From Corella eumyota (lineage: Eukaryota > Chordata > Ascidiacea > Phlebobranchia > Corellidae), in the NCBI GenBank assembly GCA_963082875.1, contig OY720101.1:14469671-14533670 (forward strand): DNA of 64,000 nucleotides. The letters are read 5' to 3'. Shown piece by piece: positions 1 to 11,941 of this stretch. The notes under the pieces are model-generated. The model ran no database searches, was not told where the DNA came from, and saw only the letters and a list, made by a program, of their open reading frames with translations. The position numbers and the translations under genes were made by a program. Within the stretch, counting starts at the first letter, position 1. The number at the start of each line of letters is the position of its first letter.

Positions 1-49
1 ATCTACTTATTTTTATTTAAAATTTTTGTCTTTAGTTTGACCAATTCGA

Positions 50-341
50 CCGGCAGTGTGGTGTAGTGGTAAGAACACTTGCTACACCACACATGAGGTC
101 GTGGGTTCAATCCCCACTGATCTCATGCTGTAGCGCCCTTGAGTAAGGCGCTATAAACGGTATGAACTTCTGCTAAGCCAGCATTTAATCAGCAGCCTAA
201 TTATCAAGCAATTATAGTCTCTATTATATCCAAAACTGCCACAGGCAACTCGAGACTGGGTCGGGGTAACAAATGTTACTCTATGTTTAAGTCGCGCATT
301 CGACTTTCCCACATCGAGGATAAAGATATACACAAAAAAAA
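50..341 (+). mobile_element. tRNA-derived SINE, full length
   Basis: This copy has the A box, the B box (GGTTCAATCC), the hairpin body and an A-rich end. It lies in a FUT8 intron and ends 11 bp before the acceptor of the next exon, so the branch-point region of that exon falls in the SINE tail. Confidence 0.9.
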
Positions 342-352
342 TTTATTTTTAG

Positions 353-1716
353 AATCTCAAAAATTGCAGTGCAAGAAAAGTTTTAATTTGCAATTTTACG
401 AAAAAATGTGGACTTGGTTGTTTAATGCACCACTTTGCTAAGTGCATGCATTTAGCTTTAGAAAAAAATAAAACATTAGTAATGAATCTAAATGTAAAAC
501 ATTATGGAACAGAAGCAATCTACGCCTTATTTCCTAATACAAATAGTTGTGAAGATACAGGTAAAGAGGGTTAATATTATTCACAATAATTAATTTTTAT
601 TAAATAAGATATGTCTAAGGTGAAATTATATATTTTAAGCAGTTTTTTCTTTATCATAAATTTAAGTTTTTTTTTATTAGATATTAATGGTTGTGATATT
701 AAAAGAATAGAGTTAACACATTTTGTTTATAACAAAAAATTAATGTTTCCTGCCGGGTTGTTGAAAATTACTTCAAGATTTCAAACCGATGTTTCAGTCT
801 GGTGGCTTGGTCAAATTGTCAAGTATTTGACTAAAGTTACTGATGAGTTTCAGAAACATATTGACGCAAAGATGAAAAAAATGAGAATTAACGAACCTCG
901 TGATTATCCATTGGTTGGGTAAGTTGAACTAACCCCGAGAAAATTAACAATTTTTCAGAAAATATATTTTGGTTTAGAATTCACATTCGACGAACTGATA
1001 AACTTAGACGTGAAGCTGAATTTCAACCAAACGAAAAGTACATGGAACAAGTAGAAAAATATTACGATAATCTGGCCATTACAACTGGCAATCATTCTAT
1101 TCCCCGAACAGTTTTTGTTGCCACTGATGACGTAACAGCACTACCACAGCTTCGTGATACGTAATCTATATTGTTTAAAAGCATATGCCCATAAAAAATA
1201 TATAAGTTATTATCAATAAGTATTTTTACACAGGTATAAAGATTACAAATTCATCTACGATGAGCAGATAGCAATATCAGCAGCTGTAGAAAATAGAAGA
1301 AACGACCAAGGTTTAAAAGGAATTGTAATGGACTTCAAGATTTTAACTTCTTGCGACTTTGTTGTATGCACTCTTTCCTCAAATGTAAGTACATGTTAAC
1401 AAATTGCTTGGTATAAAAAAACTGTTTTATAAACTCAATAAGCTGCGTTTTAAAATTACTACAATTATGCAATATTGGTTTGTTGTTATTTTACTTTTTA
1501 TCTGTGATTAAGATATGCAGACTGATTTATGAAATATTACATACCAAGTACATTGATGCCGCTGAAAGATTGGTTTCTTTGGACGATAGCTTTTACTACA
1601 ATGGAGGTTTTAAGACAAGTAGTAAAGACATTATAATTAAAAATAATACAAGTAAAAATTTTGTAATTGAAGATCGAGTAACTGACTTTTTTTATTCAGA
1701 TTTTAATAATCTATAA
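353..1716 (+). CDS. FUT8: FUT8-like alpha-1,6-fucosyltransferase, 3' exons (5' end off window)
   Basis: Exons 353-560, 681-918, 978-1160, 1234-1384 and 1513-1716 join in continuous phase. FUT8 adds core alpha-1,6-fucose to N-glycans in the Golgi, using GDP-fucose. The first exon reads NCSARKVLICNFTKKCGLGC, the counterpart of the FUT8 segment ending CGYGCQLHH. The third exon carries HIRRTDK, the GDP-fucose-binding Arg-Arg pair, followed by the conserved Glu and Tyr positions. ATDD and the Asp before the CTLSS motif are also kept. The position I recall as human Gln470 (SSQVCR) is Asn here (SSNICR). The protein stops about 35 residues after the LDDSFYYNGG block, so the C-terminal SH3 domain of vertebrate FUT8 is absent. 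The N-terminal membrane anchor and stem would lie upstream of the window. Confidence 0.88.
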
Positions 1717-3278
1717 TTATATTATAAAGTGATGTGCATACATTTAATGCATAAGTAAAAAATTACTTAATATTTTGAAATTTTAATATTTTGGATTTCT
1801 TGTTGTAATTGTAGTCCTACATGATTTGTGTTAAAGTCTTTATTAAAAGCTAAATTTCTTTATTTGGTATTATCATTTTAATATAATTTTCTCAATACCT
1901 CGTGCACTTGATTTGTATATTATCTAACGCATTATTTACATATATTGCACGTTAATAGACTATTAACAACTTTATTTTTTGAAAAATCAAATTTTATTTT
2001 CACCTAATTTTTATAAGTACTATATTAACCTAAATAATATCTTAACCTTGCGAAAAATATAATATCAATAATTTAAATGACTTTGTTTATGAAATTTTTG
2101 CTAAAAATAACACCATTTTTACTTTAAATACAAATGTTATCGCCTTAAATTCCTTTATTATTATTGTCTGTAAATTTAATTACTAATTAATCAACACGAG
2201 TTATTTTAAAGCGCTGAAAAACCGTGAAACGAATTAGTTTGTTTGGAGAAAGTTCACGATTTTGGATTGTTGTTTTTTTTTGCTTGACTAACAGACCATA
2301 CAACATTATATTCACATTCACCAAGCATGTGAAATAGAATTGATAGCATTCACAGTGATGTATAAGTATATAGCTACTAGATTATGCTTATTCAAAGATT
2401 TATGGTAATAGGTAAAACAAGGTATAGTTAGTTTAAAGTTAAAAAAATTGTGTTTGAACTAGGGATGAAATGTATATGGTATATTTGTAAGTAATAGTTA
2501 ATGCAAATGTTGTTGTGCTTAAAATATTGTAAAACAATACAAAAGACAAAGCTTTAAACTAAGGTAGTAACAGTTAAACATCATTAATTATAAATTATAA
2601 TCAGCTATAGTGAACTATATATAAAAGAGAGCGAGTAGAAATCACATGTAAACAATATAATTGGATAAGGGTTAAGTTTGGGATAATGTTAATACCTTAC
2701 TAAGAATTATTTAGGAATAAAATAATAAAAAATTCCCAAAAAAAAATTTAAATTTAATTTACGTTTTATTAATTGGGCTTACTGTAAATATGTTATTTTA
2801 TTCTAAACGCTGCCATTTACGCTGGTATTTAGCTATTCTCTTTACCCTATTACTTTAAAAAAAATCTTTTTAAAATCATTTATACTTAGTTGTTAATTTA
2901 AATAAAGGTATCTGTTTAAAAGTTATTTTTTATTACAATCAATCACATGTCGCCGTATTTTCCTGTTTATATATCGCGGAAGTAGGGTGCTACTCTTAAT
3001 ATAGCATTTACTGATATCAATTGCAGAGATAATATTATAGCAGAACAACAGTTACAGATTAAACTAGTTAGGCTAAGCAGGCTAAAGGTTGTGGAATAGC
3101 AGTAAATCAGTTTTATTTATATTGTCAATGTAGTGTTTAAATGTTTTCAAGAATCCGCTTTATTTAGACTTATTTCCGTTTTAAAACGTTTTGTTGCTTA
3201 AAGCTTCATCGTGTTATTACACTTAGACGTTTGTTTACTAATTTTCTTTATTAATAAGTAACAAACAAGATCATTCTA
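1717..3278. other. Intergenic, AT-rich, no gene seen
   Basis: This holds the FUT8 3' UTR and the upstream region of the KAP gene. I see no exon with splice signals, no SINE copy and no tandem repeat, only AT-rich single-copy sequence with T and A runs. Confidence 0.6.
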
Positions 3279-6200
3279 ATGGTGTGGGCCACGAAAGTAA
3301 CATCAAAAATGACTTCCAAGAGCACAGAAGCTGCTAATTCAAAAGAAAATAACATAGATGCAATATCATACAATGAAATGGCAAAGGTATTGTCTGATGT
3401 AGTTGGAAAAACTGAGCCACCTTTAACAGTTGGAGTATATGGTAAATTTGGGAGTGGAAAAAGCAGAATGCTGGGTTCAATTCAAGGTAATTCCTTAAAT
3501 GCAAAAACTCAGATTTTTATTTAGCAACAAATTAAAAACCCCAGTCTGTCGTTTTATTATTAAGCACAATATTAAAAAAACTAGCTTTACATTTTAAACC
3601 TGGTGCTGTATAATAAACTTAGAACTAATATCTAACTTTATACTGGTAAATAATGAGCATAATAAAATCATTATACGTTTGGTTGTTAAAAGAATAGATC
3701 ACTTCATGAAGTTTTGTAAATTTTTAATTTTAACAGAAAATATTGGAAGGAATACGGGCAAAGATGATTTGAAAGTTAACTTATTCACTTTATTGTATCG
3801 CTTACTGTTTTTCAATCCTATTTTAACGGCGAGGAAAAGCAAAGATGTCAAATTTATTTTCGTTGATGTAAGTTCTAATCTAAATTATCTTTTTTTTCTT
3901 GTTTATTATCCTTGATGTAAAAATGGTCGATTTATAGGAATTAGCATATTGTTATATTTGTTACCTTGTCCCAGTCTTGAGCTGCTTTGTATATTATTGA
4001 CTTTTAGTTACATTAACTTTAATTTTTTTTTTGTATATATCTTTATCCTCGATGTGGGAAAGTCGAATGCGCGACTTAAACATAGAGTAACATTAGTTAC
4101 TCCGACCCAGTCTCAAGTTGCCTTTAGCAGTTTGAGATATTATAGATTATAATTGCCCAATTATTTTTACTGCTGATTAAGTGCTGGCTCAGCAAGAGTT
4201 CATCCCGTTTATAGCGCCTTACTCAAGAGCGCTACAGAATGATTCAGTGGGGATTGAACCCACGACTTCATGGTGGTGTAGCAAGTGTTATTACCACTAC
4301 ACCACGCTGCCGGTCACTACACCACGCTGCCGGTCTATTGTGTGCTTTTACTTTTAAAAATATTTGTAAACGTTTTTTCTTAAAATAAATTTTGCAAACA
4401 TATTATACACGTTTTTTTTAGTTTAGCATTATGGATTTTGCCGGAAGTGATGTAATATGGGCTGGAGTAATCACCAACATAGCTTTAGCGGTTGACGGAG
4501 CGTTTGGCAGTTTTGCTGTTAAGTTATTTCGAATCTGGCATTATAACTCAGATAAACATCTTAAACCATACCTTGATCCAATCAAAAGAACGAATTCTTT
4601 TGAGCGGTGGAAACATGCACCTTTCACAGTCTTTATTCTCCCAGTTGCATCTATACTGATCCTTACAGGGCTGCTGTTTTTCTGGATCTACTGCACTTTG
4701 AACGTATGTTTTGGTTCGACACCGTCTAATGAAGGCTCCACTATTGGTGTTGGCGTTGCTTCTGGGTTTCTAACAGTCTCGTTTTTTGGATATAGCTTGC
4801 AAGGAACATTTTCACGGGTATTTCTGAGTATATTTTGTTAAATTTTTGGTTGTTAAAACAGCCTGTAAGGTTACTTCACAGTCTAAAAGTAAAGCTACTT
4901 TAAAGTTTATGCAATCAGCAAAGAAATACTGTTGACCAAATTATATTATATGTTTATCAATCTAATTTTGATGACCCTTTTTTAAATTTTGAAGCAAAAA
5001 AATAAAGTAAATAATCTATCCAACAATATAAAACTACATGTTTATTTTAGCTTTACAATCTGGTATATTCACAAGCCCAACAAATAGCAGCAAAAGCTTC
5101 GCGGACAAATTTTTCGTCAAGTCTCGGGTTTTTGGGAACGGTTAAAAAAGAAATATTCTACATTTCATCAACTGTTCGATATATGTCGATTTTGCTAAAC
5201 AAAGATATCAGAATTTGTATAATAATTGACGAAATCGACCTATTAAGAAAGGGAAAACTAATGGACCTATTTCAAGTTAGATATTTTTATATTCAAAATT
5301 TATTATCGATATTTGAGGACAAACTTCACGGCCTTTACACCGAGTAATTTTCTTCACCCAAATTTAGTTTTAAAATGCGTTTTGTTGTAATTTTGTATCG
5401 TAAGTATTTAACTGGACAATTGCTTTTAAGTTTGATAAGAGGAAGTGTCGACCGAGGATTGAACTTAGAACCTTAAGACTGACCCCCACAGTCCTCTAAC
5501 CTCTACACCACCCCTGGATAACTGTTACATTAACTACTATTTTTTTTCTTTAGATCTTTAAGTTGATTCATGCAAGTCGCAATTCCCCTTACATACAAAT
5601 CTTATGCATGGACCCACTTGTTGTCGCTAACCTAATGCAGAAAGCTTTACAAACTGAAACTGCGGTAAAAGTCAGTGGGTTAACTACATTAAGGCAACAT
5701 ATACAGGTATTTGTAATGTAGCTCATGTTGAAACTTGAAATATTTGAGTATATAACAATTAAGGTTTTAGAAACTTAAAAAAATTGAATATTTGTTCTTT
5801 TCCATTTAATTCCATTTGTTTCTTTTCCATTTAATTCGGTTCCATTTGTTTCCGTTCCATTTGTTTTGGTTCCATTTGTTTCCTTCCCATCTGTTTCTTT
5901 TCAACAGTTTCTAGCGCCCCGGTTCATAATTAATTTTATAGTTATTAATACCTGTTTAAATATTTCAAAGTTTTTATTTTGTAGCTTCCATTTAACATAC
6001 CTGTTTTTGATGATTACATTAAGTTACAATCTCTGTTGCCAAGCAACAAAAGTCAAACAGGTAATGAATTACAACTTATTTTCAATCCTCAATGTAAAAA
6101 ATAACTTTTTTTTAAGAGCTTAGTCTTGAAATATAGAGTTTTAGATATTAAATGGTTGCAGGTTTAGAATATAGATTACTACATTAACGTTAATGCATTT

Positions 6201-9200
6201 AATAAGAATGAGTTTTTTTTGTATATATCTTTATCCTCGATGTGGGAAAGTCGAATGCGCGACTTAAACATAAAGTAACATCAGTTACTTCGACCCAGTC
6301 TTGAGTTGACTTGACAGTTTGGCATATTAAAGAGACTATAATTGCTTGATAATTATGCTGTTGATGAAGTGCTGGCTCAGCAGGAGTTCATACCGTTTAT
6401 AGCGCCTTACTCAAGGGCGCTACAGCATGAGATCAGTGGGAATTGAACCTACGACCTCATGTGTGGTGTAGCAAGTGTTCTTATCACTACACCACGCTGC
6501 CGGTTTATATACTTTTAAATGTTTGTAATTGTGATTGAATGTATCATATAGTTCCGCAAACCAATCAAACTGTTGATGGGGTCATGCTAAGCGAAATAAA
6601 TGTCGGCTTCAGTCATTCAACGGGAAACTTCACCGATTTGGCTTCAGATGTGAATATGTTTAAATTACAATAGCTACTTAATACAGTTAACATACTTGTG
6701 ATGTTTTATTTATATATTTAAGCATTCTAATTGAAATTATTATAGATGTTTTTCCAATTAAGTTTACATAACATATCTCACAAGTTTGACATATTTTACA
6801 CAACTCTAATTTTGATAGGTTAAATATATTTATATTTGTTTTATAAATATGTCACATTAACCGGCAGCGTGGTGTAGTAAGAACAATTGCTACACCACAC
6901 ATGGGGTTGTGGGTCCCCACTGGGCTTATGCTGTAGCGCCCTTAAGTAAGGTGCTATAAACGGTACGAACTCCTGCTAAGTTAGCATTGAATCAGCAGCT
7001 TAATTATCAGACATTTGTAATATTCCAAACTGCCACAGGCAACTCGAGACTGGGTCGGAGTAACTGATGTTACTCTATGTTTAAGTCGCACATTTGACTT
7101 TCCCACATCGAGGATAAAAATATATACAAAAAAATCTTATTCAAATTTTAACAGGATGACTACTACGAGTCAATGGAATTTATTAAAAGTATTTTCCGCG
7201 AAGACAAACAATTAAGAACCTTGATAGAAGGGACAGAACAAACCATGGAACGAATTCTTATCTCGTCCCAATTAGCTGTAAATCAAACATAAGTTAAACT
7301 TATTCTAATTAAATACGCATCGGTGTTTTTTTCGGTGTATTTCAATGTGTGTAACTTTTCACATTTAGAATACAAAGTTAATTGATAGTTCATAGACAAT
7401 AGAATATTAAGCCTGGAATTAAATTTAATAAAATCTTAATACCCAGCCAAAGTACTTACATTGCTTTGGACAAACAAGCTTTGTAGTTTGTCATAAATAT
7501 TGTAAATCAATTAATAAAAATTTCGTTTAACTGCTTTTTTAAGCCTAACTAGGCCTACATGTCTGTAGTTACTGAGTTTAAAACCGTAAAAATTTGTGTT
7601 ACCAAAAGATGCTTTACTCCAACAATAAAACATAATAGTTTACCGAATACTGAACTTATTTTGTCTAGATCAAACTGATGAGACTTAAACATTCAGAAGA
7701 TCCGGATATTAAAGAGAAATCGAAAAGACTTGCAGCTTGGGTTGCATTTGTTGACCAATATCCATACCGGTAAATTAACAACCTACAAATTTTACTTAAA
7801 AAGTTTTTTTAACTAAAAACCTAAATATGGTTAACATGCTAGCTTTATAAGCTAAACTGAATTAAAATATAAAATATATTTTGCCAACTTTTTATTGGAC
7901 AATTTAATCATATTTTAATCCAAATTAAACATATTTTAAACAAGTGCCTTATGTTTTCTTATTTCTACTATTAGTTCAACTCACTTAATACAATTTAATC
8001 ATGTTTAGTCTAAGTTGGATGATCGAATTAGTTGAAGATAATGCACAACTTGCCAGCCTTAACCCAAACTTGATTCGTAAGATTGCTGACGATACTTCGT
8101 TAATTGATATGTATGATCTTGCTGCTGGAAGACTAACTAGTGTAAAGGTAAGAAAGTAATTTGGTAACATAAAAAATAAAATTTAATTTTGATGTTTTTT
8201 ATGCTAAAAGACGAGGTTGCAAATAAATCAAAATTGCAAATGATTTTTTCCATAACTTTGTAGAGTTATTGTTAGGTCAAGCAATATTAACTAGAACAAC
8301 AATATACTAAACTGGCAAATATATTTTGGCTACGGCTTATAAAAGTTACTTTATGATTAGAATATTTGTATATTTCGTAATATTCTTAAATGAGATCTTT
8401 TTAAATTTCGTAATAAATCCATTTTTTTACTTTTACTACAAATTTGCAGGACTGGGAGAATTTGTTGGACTTAGATTGTGATGGTGAAGTTTGTATTTTG
8501 TTTTTAAAAACTCACAATTTTAATGTCGGTGAAATGAACAAGTTTTTATTATTCACAACAAACTTAGCAACTTCTATTCGCCGTATAATATCGGTAAGCA
8601 AAAAATTTCCTTTCTCCAATAAAATATTGAAATCATTACTACTAAAACAATATAATAGTTGTGTAAAAGTATTATGTTTTATACAAACCTTTTTATTGTT
8701 ATGTTTATGTTAATATTTTCAACAGCGAAGTCTATCAAGAACTTCAGTAAAGGAACGAAGAACGATGGTTCAGACACTTAGTTGGAAGCATAAAAAACCA
8801 GTTTGGGAGTGGACCGCTCAAGACATCAACGAAGAGGTTAATACTTTGTCTTGAATTTTATTTTTGATGTAAAAAAATTACATGACATTCAAATCATGTA
8901 ATAAACTGTTGTACCCAAGCTTAGTTTCGGGTATGACAAGTTTGTATGTTTAACCTAAAAAAATTATCTTTTTTGGCAATTGAATTGTTGAATCGGCAGT
9001 ATTTAGTTTACTTGTTGGCATCAGATCGCCACAATCTAAATCTGATTGCTAACACTGAAAATTGAACCTAGTTCCTCTAGGTCCTGTAAATTCATAATTT
9101 AAGCGGCTTAATCAATATACAATGCAATGGAAAAACTAAATAAGTTTTTATCAATAAAAAGGTAAAATTAAAAGTAACAAAATTTCAAACAATTTTTTTC

Positions 9201-9389
9201 TAGTTGGACGAGTATATGTTCTCTGATTTGGAGAAATATCAGAAAAATGTAGTCGAACAAAACATAACTGGTGAAATGTTAATCGAAACCCCGCTTAATG
9301 AACTTAAACTTAAACTTGAAATGCACGCAAATGATTGGAAAATTTTTGAAGAAAAGTTGATGGCACTTAGAGAATTTAATTCGATTTAA
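3279..9389 (+). CDS. KAP-family P-loop NTPase with two membrane segments and a SAM-like C-terminus
   Basis: Thirteen exons in continuous phase give 696 aa: 3279-3486, 3737-3867, 4422-4817, 5051-5275, 5554-5706, 5985-6060, 6552-6649, 7155-7277, 7669-7769, 8009-8147, 8450-8593, 8726-8836 and 9204-9389. Walker A is GKFGSGKS (residues 55-62). The block FSIMDFAGSDVIWAG (114-128) matches the FSAWEFAG-LWAG block of KAP NTPases such as NKPD1 and Kidins220. Two hydrophobic segments (about 181-204 and 221-241) are inserted between the Walker motifs, as the KAP family is known for. Walker B is ICIIIDEIDLL (300-310). The last two exons resemble the SAM-like end of Kidins220-type proteins. There are no ankyrin repeats, so NKPD1-like is the closer description. 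The natural substrate is unknown; a membrane-anchored signalling ATPase is inferred from the family. Confidence 0.85.
4023..4334 (-). mobile_element. tRNA-derived SINE, full length with duplicated head end
   Basis: This lies in intron 2 of the KAP gene. The terminal 20 bp of the head (CACTACACCACGCTGCCGGT on the plus strand) occurs twice in direct succession, ending at 4314 and 4334. Confidence 0.9.
5450..5518 (-). repeat. Degenerate tRNA-like fragment, not the main SINE family
   Basis: On the minus strand it has an A-box-like TGGTGTAGAGG, a perfect 5-bp anticodon-type stem GACTG/CAGTC around a 7-base loop, and a B-box-like GTTCAATCC with 4 of 5 T-stem pairs. The acceptor ends do not pair and position 33 is G instead of T, so a working tRNA is unlikely. 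The SINE body does not follow. It lies in KAP intron 4. Confidence 0.4.
5797..5903. repeat. Short tandem repeat, TTCCATTTGTTTC-type
   Basis: About seven imperfect 12-15 bp units of TTCCATTTGTTTC or TTCCATTTAATTC lie head to tail in KAP intron 5. Confidence 0.75.
6213..6504 (-). mobile_element. tRNA-derived SINE, full length
   Basis: Near-consensus copy in KAP intron 6. With the opposite-strand copy at 6861-7134 it brackets the 98-bp exon 6552-6649. Confidence 0.9.
6861..7134 (+). mobile_element. tRNA-derived SINE, nearly full length
   Basis: This lies in KAP intron 7. A few bases are lost in the A box (GTGTAGTAAGAAC) and the B-box region. The A-rich tail ends 20 bp before the exon at 7155. 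Confidence 0.88.
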
Positions 9390-9636
9390 AACCAAAAATC
9401 TATTGAATAACTATGCAAATTTATATAGTGTATGTAAATATAATTATTATAAAACTTTTAAAATATATACATAGTTGCAAAGATGAATTATTTATAGTTA
9501 GGTAGAATTTTGCAATGCCACTTTTTATGTTGTGCTTTATATGCATATAAGAAATATTTTGTAAGTGGAATATATTCAGAGTCATGTAGTTTATTGTAAA
9601 ATATAAAAGAATGTATGTTATATTGCTTATAAAACT

Positions 9637-9648
9637 AATAAATTTATT
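9637..9648. promoter_or_regulatory. Palindromic poly(A) signal shared by two convergent genes
   Basis: AATAAATTTATT reads AATAAA on both strands. It lies 248 bp past the KAP stop and 281 bp past the FBXO39 stop, so it could serve both convergent transcripts. Confidence 0.6.
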
Positions 9649-9928
9649 TTACGAAATCCTTTTGTTATCTATATACTTTTAATTTTTGATTCGCGTGTTT
9701 TTTAAGAATTTAGTAAATATAAACGAAATTTCTTTTCTAGCCTAAGTAAATCTTACCTAAAAAAAGATTTAAATTGAGTAATCAAGAAAATTTTGTACTG
9801 TACAAATGAAAAGTCTACCTACAAAAAAACTATAAACAAATGCCATAGTTTTCATGTATAAAATTTGCACAAAAACAACTAAATCTTTTGCTTTGTTAAA
9901 ACTTATTTTGTATTTCAAATTTCTAATA

Positions 9929-11941
9929 TCATAAACAAACACAACACGTAGCATAATACTCGATCATATTATGGCTGATAAGTTCTTTATATTTGATGTA
10001 AATACGGTCCAAGTCTTGTTCTTCTTCATGAGTATCGTAATCCCTTGCATATATGCGAACCTTAATAAGGTTTAAAAGTTGTTGATAAATGTAAAAGTTT
10101 TAAAAAAATCAATGGACAATGCTTAAGTACGGGGTGCGGTAAAGTGCGGGACCGTATGTAAACATTAACAAAAAAAGGGGGAATGCGGGACGGAATGGCA
10201 TTGTTGTACTTTACTGCGGGATAAATTTTTACCAAAGGTCTGAGGAATGATGCGGGATTAACTAAAAAGCGCAGGGGGAGTTTAGGGAAGGTATAAAAAT
10301 TCCGCCTTTTTCCGCATTCAGTAATTTTTTGTTAACGTTTACATACGCATCTCTTATTTTAGTATTACCCAAATTAAATTGAATTTTCAACATTTTGCTT
10401 ATTAAGTTTTGGTATACCTTCAGTGTAGTTATGTTGCATTTCTTATTTTGCTTTAAACTTAATATTTTATCGACAAACTGAGTACCGATAAAAGCGTTAA
10501 TCTTTAGATAGGTGAGGTTTTTACAGCGTTGGACTAATGTTAGTAACTCATTTTCAAAAACTTCACGAGTATCAGGCAAATCTTTAAAAAAATATAATTT
10601 TGGTTTACTAAGTTAAAATTTTTTTACAGCTCAAAATGTATCTTTTATAAAAATAAGTTTACATTTTTGGCTTACCAATTGCGATTCGTTTTAAACGATC
10701 TTTGTAATATGGCAAAATACTTATAATAGTTGGCCTCAATTGCCAGTTAGGATCAGCAAAATAACAGCCATCAAAAGTAACCTGAACAGTAAAAGCAACT
10801 ATTTAAATTGATATAACTAGCTTGTGAAAAATATAACTACCTGTGTTAACGGGACTTCAGGTAGTAATATTCTAAAATGGTCGTCAGGCGTCATAACCCT
10901 TTGAAACAACATATTGACTTCCAAGCTAGGGCAACGATTACTTAAAGCAGTCCATGCCTCGCCCCATATAACTTGACTGTGAGGATCGTGTGTATAAACT
11001 TTAATATAAAACCGCTTCAACGAATTAGGGTTCAAATGTTTAGCTAGCATAGGTAGCAGTTCTTCTGATATATAACTGTAGTTTAAATCAAGTTCTCTTA
11101 AATTTGAAAAGTGTTTAAAACAGTCTACAAACTGAGTTTTATCAAAAACTGGTCGCCTGTTGGAAAAGAAGTCTTCTAGGTCTAAATGTGTTATAGTTGA
11201 CCCAGTGTTATAACCCATAGCGTATAGGACTTTATACCCATCATCAAATGAGGCTCTAGCCCCTCTAAGATAAACCTCTTCTAGCGTGTGCTGTCCTTTA
11301 CAAAAAAACTTAGCCAAGGAGGCGCACATATCTTCACGATAGAGCATCCATTGTGCCCTGTCTAGTTGCAAAACTGGCAATGATAATTGTTTGAGTCTTG
11401 TTTTGTTCTTAATTAAATACCCGACTGAGACTTTAAAGGATTTTTGAAACTTTTTGCACACGTTTGAAGACACAGGACTGTACAATCTAAACTCTAACTT
11501 TTGAAGATATTTTCCAAAAGTTCTGACATAATGTGTAGCATATTTGTACGGAGCATGCGTTAGGTCTTTTGGCTCACGACCAGAAAATTTGAAAGATTTA
11601 GTGCGCCACAAACATGCACTATGACGTATAATATCGTACCACTGTTTGCAAACAAACTGCACCTGAAGACGTTCACTTTCAGTTAAATGAGAGAAAATAA
11701 TAGCTAAAGCAACATGTGGTAGACCGGCCCAGTTTTTCTTGATATTTTCAGTTTCAATACTTGAATTATGTTCCTTTAGAATAATATTACTTTGTGACGT
11801 GGAGGAAAGAGTCTCCAGGCTTCGCGATTCCATAGTGACGTCATAACCAAGCTTTGTCTTGCGTTGTTTAGGCGGTAATTCCCCCAAGTCACTAACTTTT
11901 ATGCTCATAGTTTTTGTTAATTTAATAAATTTGCAGCTCAT
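9929..11941 (-). CDS. FBXO39: F-box only protein 39
   Basis: Four exons read on the minus strand: 11941-10841, 10781-10676, 10581-10418 and 10060-9929, giving 500 aa. FBXO39 is a substrate receptor for SCF (SKP1-CUL1-F-box) ubiquitin ligases. The F-box (residues about 73-118) contains LPHVALAIIFSHL and CLWRTKSFKFSGR. Beyond it, FGKYLQKLEFR, LELNYSYISEELL-type leucine-rich segments and HDPHSQVIWG follow human FBXO39 closely. The fourth exon, VRIYARDYDTHEEEQDL, matches human ARIYTNRYETNEED and supports the exon 3 donor at 10417. Human FBXO39 is 442 aa, so this protein has about 60 extra N-terminal residues. A second Met 11 codons in could be the true start. Confidence 0.88.
10125..10290. repeat. 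Patch with repeated TGCGGGA motifs in FBXO39 intron 3
   Basis: In an AT-rich intron this G-rich patch carries GTGCGGGAC, ATGCGGGACGG, CTGCGGGAT and ATGCGGGAT within about 105 bp. The motif spacing is irregular. Origin unknown. Confidence 0.45.

Noticed and set aside
10262-10417. FBXO39 ending inside the third exon frame at 10262
   Set aside because: A GT donor at 10417 joins to the exon 10060-9929, whose product matches the C-terminus of human FBXO39; the continuing frame is intron.
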